Shown one piece after another: positions 25,242 to 38,420 of a stretch of 64,000 nt of DNA. The position numbers and the translations under genes are program-made. The stretch's first letter is position 1. Each line of letters starts with the position of its first letter. Below the pieces are notes generated by a model. That model did not search any database. It was not told the DNA's origin and saw nothing but the letters and a program-made list of their open reading frames with translations. The DNA comes from Hydractinia symbiolongicarpus (Eukaryota; Cnidaria; Hydrozoa; Anthoathecata; Hydractiniidae), in the NCBI RefSeq assembly GCF_029227915.1, contig NC_079880.1, positions 30,189,501 through 30,253,500 of the forward strand, given 5' to 3'.

Positions 25242-26864
25242 TTGGCCCGTATAGTCAAAGGTATACAAAGAAGGTACCCAGGGAGTAAACTCATTTCCCG
25301 AACGATTTTTTATACTATTTTTTCACTACTAAAACGCAAGAGACTTGTAGTTTTCAAAAATGTTTTCATTTATGATGATACGCTGAATAAAAGAAGTTTA
25401 ATCGCCGGCAAACGAAAACCCGTGATTTCCCGTAAATCCCTGGCTTGGCCAGTATAGTCAAAGGTATATAAAGAAGGTACCCTGGGAGTAAACTCATTTC
25501 CCGAACGATTTTTTATACTATTTTTTCACTACTAAAACGCAAGAGACTTGTAGTTTTCAAAAATGTTTTCATTTTTGATGAGACGCTGAATAAAAGTAGT
25601 TTAATCGCCGGCAAACGAAAACCCGTGATTTCCCGTAAATCCCGGGCTTGGCCCGTATAGTCGAATGTATACAAAGAAAGTACCCTGTGAGTAAACTCAC
25701 TTCCAGAAGGATTTTTTATATTATTTTTTCACCACTAAAACGCATGAGACTTGTAGTTTTCAAAAATGTTTTCATTTTTGATGAGACGCTGAATAAAAGA
25801 AGTTTAATCGCCGGCAAACGAAAACCCGCCATTTCCCGTAAACCCCGGACTCGGCCCGCATAATCAAAAGTATACAAAGAAAGTACCCAGGGAGTAAACT
25901 CATTTCCCGAACGATTTTTTAAATTATTTTTTCACCACTAAAACGCATGAGACTTGTAGTTTTCAGAAATGTTTTCATTTGTGATGAGACGCTTAATGAA
26001 ATTGGTTTAATCGCCGGCAAACGAAAACCCGCGATTTCCCGTAAATCCCACACTCGGCCCGTATAGTCAAAAGTATACAAAGAAAGTACCCAGGGTGTAA
26101 ACTCATTTCCCGAACGATTTTTTAAATTATTTTTTCACCACTAAAGCCCATGAGACTTGTAGTTTTTAAAAATGTTTTCATTTTTGATGAGACGCTGAAT
26201 AAAAGAAGTTTAATCGCCGGCAAACGAAGACCCGCGATTTCCCGTAAATCCCGGACTCGGCCCGTATTGTCAAAAGTATACAAAGAAAGTACCCAGGGAG
26301 TAAACTCATTTCCCGAACGATTTTTTAAATTATTTTTTCACCACTAAAACGCATGAGACTTGTAGTTTTCAGAAATGTTTTCATTTGTGATGAGACGCTT
26401 AATGAAAGTGGTTTAATCGCCGGCAAACGAAAACCCGCGATTTCCCGTAAATCCCGGGCTTGGCCCGTATAGTCGAATGTATACAAAGAAAGTACCCAGG
26501 GAGTAAACTCATTTCCCGAACGATTTTTTATACTATTTTTTCACTACTAAAACGCATGAGACTTGTAGTTTTCAGAAATGTTTTCATTTTTGATGAGACG
26601 CTGAATAAAAGAAGTTTAATCGCCGGCAAACGAAAACCCGCCATTTCCCGCAAACCCCGGACTCGGCCCGTATAATCAAAAGTATACAAAAAACGTACCC
26701 AGGGAGTAAACTCATTTCCCGAACGATTTTTTAAATTATTTTTTCACCACTAAAACGCATGAGACTTGTAGTTTCAAAAATGTTTTCATTTTTGATGAGA
26801 TGCTGAATAAAAGAAATTTAATCGCCGGCAAACGAAAACCTGCGATTTCCCGTAAATCCCGGAC
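25242..26864 (-). repeat. Diverged Gv cassette, fourth occurrence
   Basis: The order Gv, G, C, U, S2, S3, C2, V at anchors 25242, 25445, 25648, 25851, 26054, 26257, 26460 and 26663 matches 7788 to 9209. The head marker differs slightly (CATTTATGATGATACGC in place of TTTTTTATGATACGC), and S3 reads CCCGTATTGTC. This places it as an older relative of the 7.8 to 17.5 kb copies. Confidence 0.78.
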
Positions 26865-29800
26865 TCGACCCGTATAGTCAAAAGTATACAAAGAAAGTAC
26901 CCAGGGTGTAAACTCATTTCCCGAACGATTTTTTAAATTATTTTTTCACCACTAAAGCCCATGAGACTTGTAGTTTTTAAAAATGTTTTCATTTTTGATG
27001 AGACGCTGAATAAAAGAAGTTTAATCGCCGGCAAACGAAAACCCGCGACTTCCCGTAAATCCCTGACTCGGCCCGTATAGTCAAAAATATACAAAGAAAG
27101 TACCCAGGGAGTAAACTCATTTCCCGAACGATTTTTTAAATTATTTTTTCACCACTAAAACGCATGAGACTTGTAGTTTTCAGAAATGTTTTTATTTGTG
27201 ATGAGACGCTTAATGAAAGTGGTTTAATCGCCGGCAAACGAAAACCCGCGATTTCCCGTAAATCCCGGGCTTGGCCCGTATAGTCGAATGTATACAAAGA
27301 AAGTACCCTGTGAGTAAACTCATTTCCAAAACGATTTTTTAAATTATCTTTTCACCACTAAAACCCATGAGACTTGTAGTTTTCAAAAATGTTTTCATTT
27401 TTGATGATACACTGAATAAAAGAAGTTTAATCGCCGGCAAGCGAAATCCCGCCATTTCCCGTAAATCCCGGCTTGGCCCGTATAGTCAAAAGTATACAAA
27501 GAAAGTACCCAGGGAGTAAACTCATTTCCCGAACGATTTTTTGTATTATTTTTTCACCACTAAAACGCATGAGACTTGTAGTTTTCAAAAATGTTTTCAT
27601 TTTTGATGAGACGCTGAATAAAAGAAGTTTAATCGCCGGCAAACGAAAACCCGCCATTTCCCGTAAACCCCGGACTCGGCCCGCATAATCAAAAGTATAC
27701 AAAGAAAGTACCCAGGGAGTAAACTCATTTCCCGAACGATTTTTTAAATTATTTTTTCACCACTAAAACGCATGAGACTTGTAGTTTTCAGAAATGTTTT
27801 CATTTGTGATGAGACGCTTAATGAAATTGGTTTAATCGCCGGCAAACGAAAACCCGCGATTTCCCGTAAATCCCGGACTCGGCCCGTATAGTCAAAAGTA
27901 TACAAAGAAAGTACCCAGGGTGTAAACTCATTTCCCGAACGATTTTTTAAATTATTTTTTCACCACTAAAGCCCATGAGACTTGTAGTTTTTAAAAATGT
28001 TTTCATTTTTGATGAGACGCTGAATAAAAGAAGTTTAATCGCCGGCAAACGAAGACCCGCGATTTCCCGTAAATCCCGGACTCGGCCCGTATAGTCAAAA
28101 GTATACAAAGAAAGTACCCAGGGAGTAAACTCATTTCCCGAACGATTTTTTAAATTATTTTTTCACCACTAAAACGCATGAGACTTGTAGTTTTCAGAAA
28201 TGTTTTCATTTGTGATGAGACGCTTAGTGAAAGTGGTTTAATCGCCGGCAAACGAAAACCCGCGATTTCCCGTAAATCCCGGGCTTGGCCCGTATAGTCG
28301 AATGTATACAAAGAAAGTACCCAGGGAGTAAACTCATTTCCCGAACGATTTTTTATACTATTTTTTCACTACTAAAACGCATGAGACTTGTAGTTTTCAG
28401 AAATGTTTTCATTTTTGATGAGACGCTGAATAAAAGAAGTTTAATCGCCGGCAAACGAAAACCCGCCATTTCCCGCAAACCCCGGACTCGGCCCGTATAA
28501 TCAAAAGTATACAAAAAACGTACCCAGGGAGTAAACTCATTTCCCGAACGATTTTTTAAATTATTTTTTCACCACTAAAACGCATGAGACTTGTAGTTTT
28601 CAAAAATGTTTTCATTTTTGATGAAACGCTGAATAAAAGAAGTTTAATCGCCGGCAAACGAAAACCCGCGATTTCCCGTAAATCCCGGACTCGACCCGTA
28701 TAGTCAAAAGTATACAAAGAAAGTACCCAGGGTGTAAACTCATTTCCCGAACGATTTTTTAAATTATTTTTTCACCACTAAAGCCCATGAGACTTGTAGT
28801 TTTTAAAAATGTTTTCATTTTTGATGAGACGCTGAATAAAAGAAGTTTAATCGCCGGCAAACGAAAACCCGCGACTTCCCGTAAATCTCTGATTCGGCCC
28901 GTATAGTCAAAAGTATACAAAGAAAGTACCCAGGGAGTAAACTCATTTCCCAAACGATTTTTAAATTATTTTTTCACCACTAAAACGCATGAGACTTGTA
29001 GTTTTCAGAAATGTTTTTATTTGTGATGAGACACTTAATGAAAGTGGTTTAATCGCCGGCAAACGAAAACCCGCGATTTCCCGTAAATCCCGGGCTTGGC
29101 CCGTATAGTCGAATGTATACAAAGAAAGTACCCTGTGAGTAAACTCATTTCCAAAACGATTTTTTAAATTATCTTTTCACCACTAAAACCCATGAGACTT
29201 GTAGTTTTCAAAAATGTTTTCATTTTTGATGATACACTGAATAAAAGAAGTTTAATCGCCGGCAAGCGAAATCCCGCCATTTCCCGTAAATCCCGGCTTG
29301 GCCCGTATAGTCAAAAGTATACAAAGAAAGTACCCAGGGAGTAAACTCATTTCCCGAACGATTTTTTGTATTATTTTTTCACCACTAAAACGCATGAGAC
29401 TTGCAGTTTTCAAAAATGTTTTCATTTTTGATGGGACGCTGAATAAAAGAAGTTTAATCGCCGGCAAACGAAAACCCGCGATTTCTCGTAAATCCCGGAC
29501 TCGGCCCGTATTGTCAAAAGTATACAAAGAAAGTACCCAGGGGGTAAACTCATTTTCCGAACGATTTTTTTTTTCACCACTAAAACGCATGAGACTTGTA
29601 GTTTTCAAAAATGTTTCATTTTTGATGAGACGCTTAATGAAAGAGGTTTAATCGCCGGCAAACGAAAACCCGCGATTTCCCGTAAATCCCGGGCTTGGCC
29701 CGTATAGTCGAGTGTATACAAAGAAAATACCCAGGGAGTAAACTCATTTCCCGAACAATTTTTTAAATTATTTTTTCACCACTAAAACGCATAAGACTTG

Positions 29801-32800
29801 TAGTTTTCAAAAATGTTTTCATTTTTGATGAGACGCTGAATAAAAGAAGTTTAATCGCCGGCAAACGAAAGCCCGCGATTTCCCGTAAATCCCGGGTTGG
29901 CCCGTATAGTCGAATGTATACAAAGAAAGTACCCAGGGAGTAAACTCATTTCCCGAACGATTTTTTATACTATTTTTTCACTACTAAAACGCATGAGACT
30001 TGTAGTTTTCAGAAATGTTTTCATTTTTGATGAGACGCTGAATAAAAGAAGTTTAATCGCCGGCAAACGAAAACCCGCCATTTCCCGCAAACCCCGGACT
30101 CGGCCCGTATAATCAAAAGTATACAAAAAACGTACCCAGGGAGTAAACTCATTTCCCGAACGATTTTTTAAATTATTTTTTCACCACTAAAACGCATGAG
30201 ACTTGTAGTTTTCAAAAATGTTTTCATTTTTGATGAGACGCTGAATAAAAGAAGTTTAATCGCCGGCAAACGAAAACCCGCGATTTCCCGTAAATCCCGG
30301 ACTCGACCCGTATAGTCAAAAGTATACAAAGAAAGTACCCAGGGTGTAAACTCATTTCCCGAACGATTTTTTAAATTATTTTTTCACCACTAAAGCCCAT
30401 GAGACTTGTAGTTTTTAAAAATGTTTTCATTTTTGATGAGACGCTGAATAAAAGAAGTTTAATCGCCGGCAAACGAAAACCCGCGACTTCCCGTAAATCC
30501 CTGACTCGGCCCGTATAGTCAAAAGTATACAAAGAAAGTACCCAGGGAGTAAACTCATTTCCCGAACGATTTTTTAAATTATTTTTTCACCACTAAAACG
30601 CATGAGACTTGTAGTTTTCAGAAATGTTTTTATTTGTGATGAGACACTTAATGAAAGTGGTTTAATCGCCGGCAAACAAAAACCCGCGATTTCCCGTAAA
30701 TCCCGGGCTTGGCCCGTATAGTCGAATGTATACAAAGAAAGTACCCTGTGAGTAAACTCATTTCCAAAACGATTTTTTAAATTATCTTTTCACCACTAAA
30801 ACCCATGAGACTTGTAGTTTTCAAAAATGTTTTCATTTTTGATGATACACTGAATAAAAGAAGTTTAATCGCCGGCAAGCGAAATCCCGCCATTTCCCGT
30901 AAATCCCGGCTTGGCCTGTATAGTCAAAAGTATACAAAGAAAGTACCCAGGGAGTAAACTCATTTCCCGAACGATTTTTTGTATTATTTTTTCACCACTA
31001 AAACGCATGAGACTTGCAGTTTTCAAAAATGTTTTCATTTTTGATGGGACGCTGAATAAAAGAAGTTTAATCGCCGGTAAACGAAAACCCGCGATTTCTC
31101 GTAAATCCCGGACTCGGCCCGTATTGTCAAAAGTATACAAAGAAAGTACCCAGGGGGTAAACTTATTTTCCGAACGATTTTTTAATGTTTTTTTTTCACC
31201 ACTAAAACGCATGAGACTTGTAGTTTTCAAAAATGTTTTCATTTTTGATGAGACGCTTAATGAAAGAGGTTTAATCGCCGGCAAACGAAAACCCGCGATT
31301 TCCCGTAAATCCCCGGCTTGGCCCGTATAGTCGAGTGTATACAAAGAAAATACCCAGGGAGTAAACTCATTTCCCGAACAATTTTTTAAATTATTTTTTC
31401 ACCACTAAAACGCATAAGACTTGTAGTTTTCAAAAATGTTTTCATTTTTGATGAGACGCTGAATAAAAGAAGTTTAATCGCCGGCAAACGAAAGCCCGCG
31501 ATTTCCCGTAAATCCCGGGTTGGCCCGTATAGTCTAAAGTATACAAAGAAAGTACCCAGGGAGTAAACTCATTTCCCGAACGATTTTTTAAATTATTTTT
31601 TCACCAGTAAAACGCATGAGACTTGTAGTCTTCAAACTTGTTTTCATTTTTGATGAGACCCTGAATAAAAGAAGTTTAATCGCCGGCAAACGAAAACCTG
31701 CGATTTCCCGTAAATCCCGGACTCGACCCGTATAGTCAAAAGTATACAAAGAAAGTACCCAGGGTGTAAACTCATTTCCCGAACGATTTTTTACATTATT
31801 TTTTCACCACTAAAGCCCATGAGACTTGTAGTTTTTAAAAATGTTTTCATTTTTGATGAGACGCTGAATAAAAGAAGTTTAATCGCCGGCAAACGAAAAC
31901 CCGCGACTTCCCGTAAATCCCTGACTCGGCCCGTATAGTCAAAAGTATACAAAGAAAGTACCCAGGGAGTAAACTCATTTCCCGAACGATTTTTTAAATT
32001 ATTTTTTCACCACTAAAACGCATGAGACTTGTAGTTTTCAGAAATGTTTTTATTTGTGATGAGACGCTGAATAAAAGAAGTTTAATCGCCGGCAAACGAA
32101 AACCCGCGATTTCCCGTAAATCCCGGGCTTGGCCCGTATAGTCAAATGTATACAAAGAAAGTACCCTGTGAGTAAACTCATTTCCAAAACGATTTTTTAA
32201 ATTATCTTTTCACCACTGAAACCCATGAGACTTGTAGTTTTCAAAAATGTTTTCATTTTTGATGATACACTGAATAAAAGAAGTTTAATCGCCGGCAAGC
32301 GAAATCCCGCCATTTCCCGTAAATCCCGGCTTGGCCCGTATAGTCAAAAGTATACAAAGAAAGTACCCAATGAGTAAACTCATTTCCCGAACGATTTTTT
32401 GTATTATTTTTTCACCACTAAAACGCATGAGACTTGCAGTTTTCAAAAATGTTTTCATTTTTGATGGGACGCTGAATAAAAGAAGTTTAATCGCCGGCAA
32501 ACGAAAACCCGCGATTTCTCGCAAATCCCGGACTCGGCCCGTATTGTCAAAAGTATACAAAGAAAGTACCCAGGGGGTAAACTCATTTTCCGAACGATTT
32601 TTTAATGTTTTTTTTTGACCACTAAAACGCATGAGACTTGTAGTTTTCAAAAATGTTTTCATTTTTGATGAGACGCTTAATGAAAGAGGTTTAATCGCCG
32701 GCAAACGAAAACCCGCGATTTCCCGTAAATCCCGGGCTTGGCCCGTATAGTCGAGTGTATACAAAGAAAATACCCAGGGAGTAAACTCATTTCCCGAACA

Positions 32801-33142
32801 ATTTTTTAAATTATTTTTTCACCACTAAAACGCATAAGACTTGTAGTTTTCAAAAATGTTTTCATTTTTGATGAGACGCTGAATAAAAGAAATTTAATCG
32901 CCGGCAAACGAAAGCCCGCGATTTCCCGTAAATCCCGGGTTGGCCCGTATAGTCTAAAGTATACAAAGAAAGTACCCAGGGAGTAAACTCATTTCCCGAA
33001 CGATTTTTTAAATTATTTTTTCACCACTAAAACGCATGAGACTTGTAGTCTTCAAACTTGTTTTCATTTTTGATGAGACCCTGAATAAAAGAAGTTTAAT
33101 CGCCGGCAAACGAAAACCCGCGATTTCCCGTAAATCTTGGGC
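26460..33142 (-). repeat. Series of shrinking higher-order units (9, 8, 7 monomers)
   Basis: A distinctive monomer X has lost one base in its lead-in (AATCCCGGCTTGG) and carries CCTGTATAG or CCCGTATAG, GGCAAGCGAAATCCC upstream and TTTTTTGTATTATT. It is anchored at 27473, 29298, 30911 and 32331. Intervals are 1,825, 1,613 and 1,420 bp, that is nine, eight and seven monomers less small deletions. The constant part is C2 or W, V, D, E, C3, X. The part that changes is between X and D. The last interval is a near-perfect 7-mer duplication. Confidence 0.8.
29501..29694 (-). repeat. Shortened monomer (about 194 bp)
   Basis: The step between anchors 29501 and 29695 is 194 bp. Bases equivalent to TAAATTA are missing in the T-rich arm (ACGATTTTTTTTTTCACC near 29560), and one T is missing in AATGTTTCATTTTTG. 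The related monomers at 31114 and 32534 keep full length (204 bp), with a T-rich expansion near 31187 and 32607. Length variation is confined to the homopolymer arm. Confidence 0.7.
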
Positions 33143-33954
33143 TTGGCCCGTATAGTCGAATGTATACAAAGAAAGTACCAAGGGAGTAAACTCATTTTCC
33201 GAACGATTTTTTAATGTTTTTTTTTGACCACTAAAACGCATGAGACTTGTAGTTTTCAAAAATGTTTTCATTTTTGATGAGACGCTTAATGAAAGAGGTT
33301 TAATCGCCGGCAAACGAAAACCCGCGATTTCCCGTAAATCCCGGGCTTGGCCCGTATAGTCGAGTGTATACAAAGAAAATACCCAGGGAGTAAACTCATT
33401 TCCCGAACAATTTTTTAAATTATTTTTTCACCACTAAAACGCATAAGACTTGTAATTTTCAAAAATGTTTTCATTTTTGATGAGACGCTGAATAAAAGAA
33501 ATTTAATCGCCGGCAAACGAAAGCCCGCGATTTCCCGTAAATCCCGGGTTGGCCCGTATAGTCTAAAGTATACAAAGAAAGTACCCAGGGAGTAAACTCA
33601 TTTCCCGAACGATTTTTTAAATTATTTTTTCACCACTAAAACGCATGAGACTTGTAGTCTTCAAACTTGTTTTCATTTTTGATGAGACCCTGAATAAAAG
33701 AAGTTTAATCGCCGGCAAACGAAAACCCGCGATTTCCCGTAAATCTTGGGCTTGGCCCGTATAGTCGAATGTATACAAAGAAAGTACCAAGGGAGTAAAC
33801 TCATTTCCCGAACGACTTTTTAAATTTTTTTTTCACCCCTACAACGCATGAGATTTGTAGTTTTCAAAAATGTTTTCATTTTTGATGAGACGCTTAATGA
33901 AAGAGGTTTAATCGCCGGCAAACGAAAACCCGCGATTTCCCGTAAATCCCGGGC
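32940..33954 (-). repeat. Trimer (609-bp) duplication, W-K-Z
   Basis: Anchors 32940, 33143 and 33347 are followed by the same set at 33549, 33752 and 33955. W has GGGTTGGCCCG, GTCTAAAG and GTAGTCTTCAAACTTG. K has AAATCTTGGGCTTGG. The shift is 609 bp, exactly three units. W-type monomers first appear near 31.5 kb and are absent from the 3 to 29 kb part. Confidence 0.75.
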
Positions 33955-34099
33955 TTGGCCCGTATAGTCAAATGTATACAAAGAAAGTACCCTGTGAGTA
34001 AACTCATTTCCAGAACGATTTTTAAAATTATTTTTTCATCACTAAAACGCATAAGACTTGTAGTTTTCAAAATTGTTTTCATTTTTGATGAGACCCTGA

Positions 34100-34980
34100 A
34101 TAAAAGAAGTTGAATCGCCGGCAAACGAAAACCCGCGACTTCCCGTAAATCCCGGACTCGGTCCGTCTAGTCAAAAGTATACAAAGAAAGTACCCAGGGA
34201 GTAAACTCATTTCCGGAACGATTTTTCAAGTTATTTTTTCACCACTAAAACGCATGAGACTTGTAGTTTTCAAAAATGTTTTCATTTTTGATGAGACGCT
34301 GAATAAAAGAAGTTTAATCGCCGGCAAACGAAAACCCGCGATTTCCCGTAAATCCCGGGCTTGGCCCGTATAGTCGAATGTATACAAAGAAAGTACCCTG
34401 TGAGTAAACTCATTTCCAGAACGATTTTTTAAATTATTTTTTCATCACTAAAACGCATAAGACTTGTAGTCTTCAAACTTGTTTTCATTTTTGATGAGAC
34501 CCTGAATAAAAGAAGTTGAATCGCCGGCAAACGAAAACCCACGACTTCCCGTAAATCCCGGACTCGGCCTGTCTAGTCAAAAGTATACAAAGAAAGTACC
34601 CAGGGAGTAAACTCATTTCCGGAACGATTTTTTAAATTATTTTTTCACCACTAAAACGCATGAGACTTGAAGTTTTCAAAAATGTTTTCATTTTTGATGA
34701 GACGCTGAATAAAAGAAGTTTAATCGCCGGCAAACGAAAACCCGCGATTTCCCGTAAATCCCGGGCTTGGCCCGTATAGTCGAATGTATACAAAGAAAGT
34801 ACCCTGTGAGTAAACTCATTTCCAGAACGATTTTCTAAATTATTTTTTCATCACTAAAACGCATAAGACTTGTAGTTTTCAAAATTGTTTTCATTTTTGA
34901 TGAGACGCTGAATAAAAGAAGTTTAATCGCCGGCAAACGAAAGCCCGCGAATTCCCGTAAATCCTGGGTTGGCCCGTATA
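34100..34980 (-). repeat. S/C dimer (406-bp) repeat
   Basis: Two alternations of an S monomer with a CCGTCTAG or CTGTCTAG variant (near 34160 and 34566) and a C monomer with GTCGAATG plus CCTGTGAGTAAACTC (near 34365 and 34771). Further S monomers with GTCTAG occur near 36595, 37610, 39612 and 43470, so this lineage is spread through 34 to 43.5 kb. Confidence 0.65.
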
Positions 34981-35716
34981 GTCGAGTGTATACAAAGAAA
35001 GTACCCTGTGAGTAAACTCATTTCAAGAACGATTTTTTAAATTATTTTTTCACCACTAAAACGCATAAGACTTGTAGTTTTCAAAAATGTTTTCATTTTT
35101 GATGAGACGCTGAATAAAAGAAGTTTAATCGCCGGCAAACGAAATCCCGCGATTTCCCGTAAATCCCGGGTTGGCCCGTATAGTCTAAAGTATACAAAGA
35201 AAGTACCCAGGGAGTAAACTCATTTCCCGAACGATTTTTTAAATAATTTTTTCACCACTAAAACGCATGAGACTTGTAGTCTTCAAACTTGTTTTCATTT
35301 TTGATGAGACCCTGAATAAAAAAAGTTTAATCGCCGGCAAACGAAATCCCGCCATTTCCCGTAAATCCCGGGCTTGGCCCGTATAGTCGAATGTATACAA
35401 GGAAAGTACCTTGTGAGTAAAGTCATTTCCAGAACGATTTTTTAAATTATTTTTTCATCACTAAAACGCATAAGACTTGTAGTTTTCAAAATTGTTTTCA
35501 TTTTTGATGAGACGCTGAATAAAAGAAGTTTAATCGCCGGCAAACGAAAACCCGCGATTTCCCGTAAATCCCGGCTTGGCCCGTATAGTCAAAAGTATAC
35601 AAAGAAAGTACCCAGGGAGTAAACTCATTTCCCGAACGATTTTTTAAATTTTTTTTCACCACTAAAACGCATGAGACTTGTAGTTTTCAAAAATGTTTTT
35701 ATTTTTGATGAGACGC

Positions 35717-38420
35717 TTAATGAAAGAGGTTTAATCGCCGGCAAACGAAAACCCGCGATTTCCCGTAAATCCCGGGCTTGGCCCGTATAGTCGAATGTAT
35801 ACAAAGAAAGTACCCTGTGAGTAAACTCATTTCCAGAACGATTTTTAAAATTATTTTTTCATCACTAAAACGCATAAGACTTGTAGTTTTCAAAATTGTT
35901 TTCATTTTTGATGAGACGCTGAATAAAAGAAGTTTAATCGCCGGCAAACGAAAGCCCGCGATTTCCCGTAAATCCCGGGTTGGCCCGTATAGTCTAAAGT
36001 ATACAAAGAAAATACCCAGGGAGTAAACTCATTTCCCGAACGATTTTTTAAATTATTTTTTCACCACTAAAACGCATGAGACTTGTAGTCTTCAAACTTG
36101 TTTTCATTTTTGATGAGACCCTGAATAAAAGAAGTTTAATCGCCGGCAAACGAAAACCCGCGATTTCCCGTAAATCCTGGGCTTGGCCCGTATAGTCGAA
36201 TGTATACAAAGAAAGTACCAAGGGAGTCAACTCATTTCCCGAACGATTTTTTAAATTTTTTTTTCACCCCTAAAACGCATGAGACTTGTAGTTTTCAAAA
36301 ATGTTTTCATTTTTGATGAGACGCTTAATGAAAGAGGTTTAATTGCCGGCAAACGAAAACCCGCGATTTCCCGTAAATCCCAGGCTTGGCCCGTATAGTC
36401 AAAAGTATACAAAAAAGTACCCATGGAGTAAACTCATTTCCCGAACGATTTTTTAAATTATTTTTTCACCACTAAAACGCATGAGACTTGTAGTCTTCAA
36501 ACTTGTTTTCATTTTTGATGAGACCCTGAATAAAAGAAGTTGAATCGCCGGCAAACGAAAACCCGCGACTTCCCGTAAATCCCGGACTCGGCCCGTCTAG
36601 TCAAAAGTATACAAAGAAAGTACCCAGGGAGTAAACTCATTTCCCGAACGATTTTTTAAATAATTTTTTCACCACTAAAACGCATGAGACTTGTAGTTTT
36701 CAAAAATGTTTTCATTTTTGATGAGACGCTGAATAAAAGAAGTTTAATCGCCGGCAAACGAAAACCCGCGATTTCCCGTAAATCCCGGGCTTGGCCCGTA
36801 TAGTCGAATGTATACAAAGAAAGTACCCTGTGAGTAAACTCATTTCCAGAACGATTTTTAAAATTATTTTTTCATCACTAAAACGCATAAGACTTGTAGT
36901 TTTCAAAATTGTTTTCATTTTTGATGAGACACTGAATAAAAGAAGTTTAAACGCCGGTAAACGAAAGCCCGCGATTTCCCGTAAATCCCGGGTTGGCCCG
37001 TATAGTCTAAAGTATACAAAGAAAATACCCAGGGAGTAAACTCATTTCCCGAACGATTTTTTAAATTATTTTTTCACCACTAAAACGCATGAGACTTGTA
37101 GTCTTCAAACTTGTTTTCATTTTTGATGAGACCCTGAATAAAAGAAGTTTAATCGCCGGCAAACGAAAACCCGCGATTTCCCGTAAATCCCGGGCTTGGC
37201 CCGTATAGTCGAATGTATACAAAGAAAGTACCAAGTGAGTCAACTCATTTCCCGAACGATTTTTTAAATTTTTTTTTCACCCCTAAATCGCATGAGACTT
37301 GTAGTTTTCAAAAATGTTTTCATTTTTGATGAGACGCTTAATGAAAGAGGTTTAATCGCCGGCTAACGAAAACCCGCGATTTCCCGTAAATCCCGGGCTT
37401 GGCCCGTATAGTCGAGTGTATACAAAGAAAGTACCCTGTGAGTAAACTCATTTCAAGAACGATTTTTTAAATTATTTTTTCACCACTAAAACGCATGAGA
37501 CTTGTAGTCTTCAAACTTGTTTTCATTTTTGATGAGACCCTGAATAAAAGAAGTTGAATCGCCGGCAAACGAAAACCCGCGACTTCCCGTAAATCCCGGA
37601 CTCGGCCCGTCTAGTCAAAAGTATACAAAGAAAGTACCCAGGGAGTAAACTCATTTCCGGAACGATTTTTTAAATTATTTTTTCACCACTAAAACGCATG
37701 AGACTTGTAGTTTTCAAAAATGTTTTCATTTTTGATGAGACGCTGAATAAAAGAAGTTTAATCGCCGGCAAACGAAAACCCGCGATTTCCCGTAAATCCC
37801 GGGCTTGGCCCGTATAGTCGAATGTATACAAAGAAAGTACCCTGTGAGTAAACTCATTTCCGGAACGATTTTTAAAATTATTTTTTCATCACTAAAACGC
37901 ATAAGACTTGTAGTTTTCAAAATTGTTTTCATTTATGATGAGACGCTGAATAAAAGAAGTTTAAACGCCGGCAAACGAAAGCCCGCGATTTCCCGTAAAT
38001 CCCGGGTTGGCCCGTATAGTCTAAAGTATACAAAGAAAATACCCAGGGAGTAAACTCATTTCCCGAACGATTTTTTAAATTATTTTTTCACCACTAAAAC
38101 GCATGAGACTTGTAGTCTTCAAACTTGTTTTCATTTTTGATGAGACCCTGAATAAAAGAAGTTTAATCGCCGGCAAACGAAAACCCGCGATTTCCCGTAA
38201 ATCCCGGGCTTGGCCCGTATAGTCGAATGTATACAAAGAAAGTACCAAGGGAGTCAACTCATTTCCCGAACGATTTTTTAAATTTTTTTTTCACCCCTAA
38301 AACGCATGAGACTTGTAGTTTTCAAAAATGTTTTCATTTTTGATGAGACGCTTAATGAAAGAGGTTTAATCGCCGGCAAACGAAAACCCGCGATTTCCCG
38401 TAAATCCCGGGCTTGGCCCG
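35717..38420 (-). repeat. Five-monomer (about 1,013-bp) higher-order repeat
   Basis: Equivalent positions recur at 35778, 36791 and 37805 (steps of 1,013 and 1,014 bp) and at 36048, 37061 and 38075. Shared markers include the 1-bp-short ACGATTTTTAAAATTATT, TTTTCATCACTAAAACGC, TTCAAAATTG, GTCTAAAG with AAAATACCCAGG, and CCAAGGGAGTCAACTC or CCAAGTGAGTCAACTC. Copies differ by scattered substitutions, so they look older than the duplications at 7 to 23 kb. Confidence 0.78.

Noticed and set aside
29555-29580. T-rich runs as transcription terminators
   Set aside because: The T runs belong to the AT-rich arm of almost every monomer and are not preceded by a GC-rich hairpin of terminator type or by a gene.
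3931-30112. A recurring 71-codon open frame on the plus strand beginning at TTGGCCCGTATAG
   Set aside because: It starts with TTG, repeats once per satellite unit, and is present only when subtype variants happen to lack stops. Because 203 is not a multiple of three, the frame shifts at each monomer. The opposite strand is open in the same places. There is no sign of codon selection.
30865-32764. Longest open frames, 139 to 159 codons, on both strands near 31 and 32.5 kb
   Set aside because: They span about two to three satellite monomers and are copied by the 1,420-bp tandem duplication. Both strands are open over the same bases, and the translation has no recognisable domain. They are chance frames in repeat DNA.
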